DNA of 6,602 nucleotides from Oscillospiraceae bacterium (GTDB lineage Bacteria; Bacillota; Clostridia; Oscillospirales; Oscillospiraceae), in assembly GCA_009786775.1 (NCBI GenBank), contig WQRL01000104.1:1-6602 (forward strand), read 5' to 3'. Both the position numbers and the translations under genes were made by a program. Positions within the stretch are counted from its first letter, which is position 1, and each line of letters opens with the position of its first letter. This document shows, in pieces, positions 5,145-6,602 of this stretch. Under the pieces are notes generated by a model. It worked only from the letters and a program-made list of their open reading frames with translations, searched no databases and was not told the DNA's origin.

Positions 5145-6395
5145 ATGGTTGCAACTTTCAAGATGCTGTTTGACTTGGCTTTTTATTATGCGGTAAGCAG
5201 CGTATACTTAAATATATTCACACAGGAACCGCCGGCAGCTCAGGGGATTTCGCTGCTGCTCATAGTTTTCGCAGCCTATGTGCTGCTCAGGAAAAAGCCT
5301 GCTGTGCTCAAGCTGCTAAGAGGCGGGGGCGGTGTTGAGAGCAGCCGTAGGCCCAGGCCGCTGATGGCGGTGCTGTTTGTTATGCCTGTGCTTTTTTTGC
5401 TAACGGGAGCGTCCCTGCCGCAGATTGTCCAATTTATCCCAGCTTGGGGGTACCTGGTTTACTGCTTGTGGACTGAGAATATTGGCACCAACAAAGCTGA
5501 GTTTAATGTTAGCTTTAGAAAAATATCACAGGCTTATCTGCTGGCCCTTCCGGGGATGCTGTTTTTCCCGAGGCTAGCGGGGACGCTTATGAATGCTTCG
5601 CCGTATTTTATGGTGTGGCTTGTCATTGGCATCTGTCTAAAGCGGATATTGCGCTCAGAGGGCAGCATCAGGCGCGGAAAAGGTATTGTGGTTCTTGCAG
5701 CAGTGGGTGCAATTGGGGCGGTGCTCTCCTTTGTGCTGACGGAGCAAGTTCTTTTAAGTGTGCTGTCATGGTTTTTTTCTAATATAATCCAATATGTGAT
5801 CTATGCCTTGGTGTTTAGTTTTGGGTGGCTTTTTAATGGGCTTGCCTGGCTTTTTGGGCTGCTGATTGAGCTGCTGAGATCCGAAACTATACAGGAGGCG
5901 GGTCAGGGATTCGATGCGGGATATACCTACACCCACAGCTACGATGGTACATGGTTTGAGATTGCAATTTGGATTGTGGTGGCTATCGGAACGGCGGTAG
6001 CTCTGTGGTTTTTCGTAAATTTAATCCGCGCAATGCGTGCGGGGCGGGGAAGGCAGGGAGAGGTCACGCAGGAACTGTCATACTCTGAGCAGAGTGAAGC
6101 ACTTGCGCAGCGCGGGCTGGAAGATCGCAGAAAGCTCCTGCGCCCAAGAAATCCTGCGCATGCCGTAAGGTGGTATTACAGGAGATATCTTCTCAAGGGC
6201 ACCTCAAAAGGCGCACAGCTAGAACGCTCTGACACGAGTCAGAGCGTTCTAGGGAAGTTTTCAGATATGTTTAACGGGTCTGAGGAAAGAGCTTTCCGCG
6301 AGCTATACTTGAAAGCCCGGTACCAGTCTGCGCAAGAGCTCACCAAGGCCGATGCGGAGGAAGCGGCGAGGCTCTGGAAGCAAATGCGCCGGTGA
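5145..6395 (+). CDS. DUF4129-type multi-TM membrane protein
   Basis: A 416-residue protein from ATG 5145. Hydrophobic segments at about 5-25, 33-49, 72-88, 93-109, 130-145, 151-167, 180-198, 205-242 (probably two) and 269-293 suggest eight to ten membrane spans. A cytosolic C-terminal domain follows (about 335-416). Its pattern (AVRWYYRRYLLKG, a conserved T in RSDTSQS, ELYLKARYQSAQELTKADAEEAARLWKQM) is that of DUF4129. Such domains often occur in operons with MoxR ATPases, DUF58 proteins and transglutaminases, none of which is in this window. A longer reading from GTG 5112 would overlap the upstream E1-like gene by 17 nt. I prefer ATG 5145, which has AAGGA upstream, though its 13-base spacing is long. 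It is probably co-transcribed with the E1-like gene. A perfect palindrome lies inside it at 6219-6252. Confidence 0.82.
   Translation: MVATFKMLFDLAFYYAVSSVYLNIFTQEPPAAQGISLLLIVFAAYVLLRKKPAVLKLLRGGGGVESSRRPRPLMAVLFVMPVLFLLTGASLPQIVQFIPAWGYLVYCLWTENIGTNKAEFNVSFRKISQAYLLALPGMLFFPRLAGTLMNASPYFMVWLVIGICLKRILRSEGSIRRGKGIVVLAAVGAIGAVLSFVLTEQVLLSVLSWFFSNIIQYVIYALVFSFGWLFNGLAWLFGLLIELLRSETIQEAGQGFDAGYTYTHSYDGTWFEIAIWIVVAIGTAVALWFFVNLIRAMRAGRGRQGEVTQELSYSEQSEALAQRGLEDRRKLLRPRNPAHAVRWYYRRYLLKGTSKGAQLERSDTSQSVLGKFSDMFNGSEERAFRELYLKARYQSAQELTKADAEEAARLWKQMRR
6219..6252. repeat. Perfect 15-bp inverted repeat within the DUF4129 gene
   Basis: Arms 6219-6233 and 6238-6252 are exact reverse complements around a 4-base ACGA loop. 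It lies in the coding part for the DUF4129 domain (about residues 359-370), near the conserved-looking RSDTSQS. No T-run follows, so it is not a normal terminator. It could form a hairpin in the mRNA or be a protein-binding site, or the codons may simply fall this way. Confidence 0.8.
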
Positions 6396-6397
6396 TG

Positions 6398-6412
6398 CGC
6401 CGGTTGCCGGCG
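6398..6412. other. Short GC hairpin between convergent genes
   Basis: CGCCGG (6398-6403) and CCGGCG (6407-6412) are inverted repeats with a 3-base loop, just after the DUF4129 stop and in the gap to the convergent TRAP gene. No T-run follows on either strand, so a terminator role is only weakly supported. Confidence 0.3.
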
Positions 6413-6476
6413 GAGGTGCAGCGATGGCAACGTGGTGATGCAGCAATGACGCCGAAGGAAGCTAATGCCGCTCTTT

Positions 6477-6602
6477 TTACAGCCCAAACATCATGCTGGG
6501 CAGAAACAGTGCGGTTATCGGGAAAAGTGCCACTACGGCAAATAGTAAAATCACTAAGATTATAAAAGGCCATATGGCTGCGAGGGTATCCTTTGCGGCT
6601 AT
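6477..6602 (-). CDS. TRAP transporter large permease (DctM-type), C-terminal end
   Basis: The last 41 residues and stop codon (TAA at 6477-6479) are visible on the minus strand; the gene continues past the right edge. The reading has no break. It carries KDTLAAIWPF followed by a hydrophobic helix (IILVILLFAVVALFP) and ends ITALFLPSMMFGL. This is the typical end of the DctM large membrane subunit of tripartite ATP-independent periplasmic transporters, in which a last helix is followed by a short PxxxLxLP tail. These take up organic acids using a sodium or proton gradient, together with a small membrane subunit and a solute-binding protein; both partners would lie outside this window. It converges on the DUF4129 gene, 81 nt away. 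The substrate cannot be inferred. No upstream signals are visible. Confidence 0.75.
   Translation of the reverse strand: MAAKDTLAAIWPFIILVILLFAVVALFPITALFLPSMMFGL

Noticed and set aside
6239..6573. Minus-strand reading frames over the end of the DUF4129 gene and the convergent gap
   Set aside because: They are in other frames than the clear TRAP permease end and give no recognisable protein.

Overview
The base composition is balanced. Ribosome binding sites are of the GGAGG type, starts include GTG, and the best promoters are sigma70/sigmaA-like. With the protein families present (solitary URO-D-fold protein, DUF4129 membrane protein, winged-helix membrane protein with a CxxCGA knuckle, TRAP permease, IS1182-type transposase), this suggests a Clostridia-like Bacillota genome. 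That is an inference from family resemblance; nothing in the window fixes the taxon.

Layout from left to right. (1) Positions 1-312, minus strand: the 5' end of an IS5/IS1182-type transposase with strong leftward promoters. (2) 359-1436, plus: a promoter and a URO-D/corrinoid-methyltransferase-fold gene, whose start is better placed at GTG 435 than at the upstream TTG. (3) 1437-1849: no gene; it holds copy 1 of a 160-nt structured repeat and then a promoter whose -10 sits at the centre of a large palindrome. (4) 1850-3484, plus: two unrecognised genes in a probable operon, a two-TM / winged-helix / CxxC / BACON-like protein and a lipoprotein. (5) 3485-3746: no gene; it holds copy 2 of the structured repeat and a short tandem repeat. 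(6) 3747-4265, minus: a five-TM membrane protein of unknown function. (7) 4327-6395, plus: a promoter, a MoeB/ThiF/HesA-like E1 enzyme and a DUF4129 multi-TM protein, probably co-transcribed. (8) 6477-6602, minus: the C-terminal end of a TRAP transporter large permease (DctM), convergent with the DUF4129 gene.

The most interesting signal is the pair of 160-nt repeats at 1489-1648 and 3522-3681. They have equal length and differ at 18 positions, 13 of them in the apical region. Each folds into a continuous stem of about 36-41 bp with a smaller apical hairpin. The stem and apical-helix differences either switch between Watson-Crick and G-U pairs, when read as plus-strand RNA, or restore a pair. 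They would be A-C mismatches in minus-strand RNA. This points to an RNA-level structured element, each copy just downstream of a plus-strand gene, with the two copies bracketing the BACON/lipoprotein gene pair as direct repeats.

The genes do not form one recognisable pathway. The window looks like several short transcription units punctuated by an IS and by the structured repeats. The sensor-like membrane protein with its lipoprotein, and the E1-like enzyme with its DUF4129 partner, are the two pairs most likely to work together.
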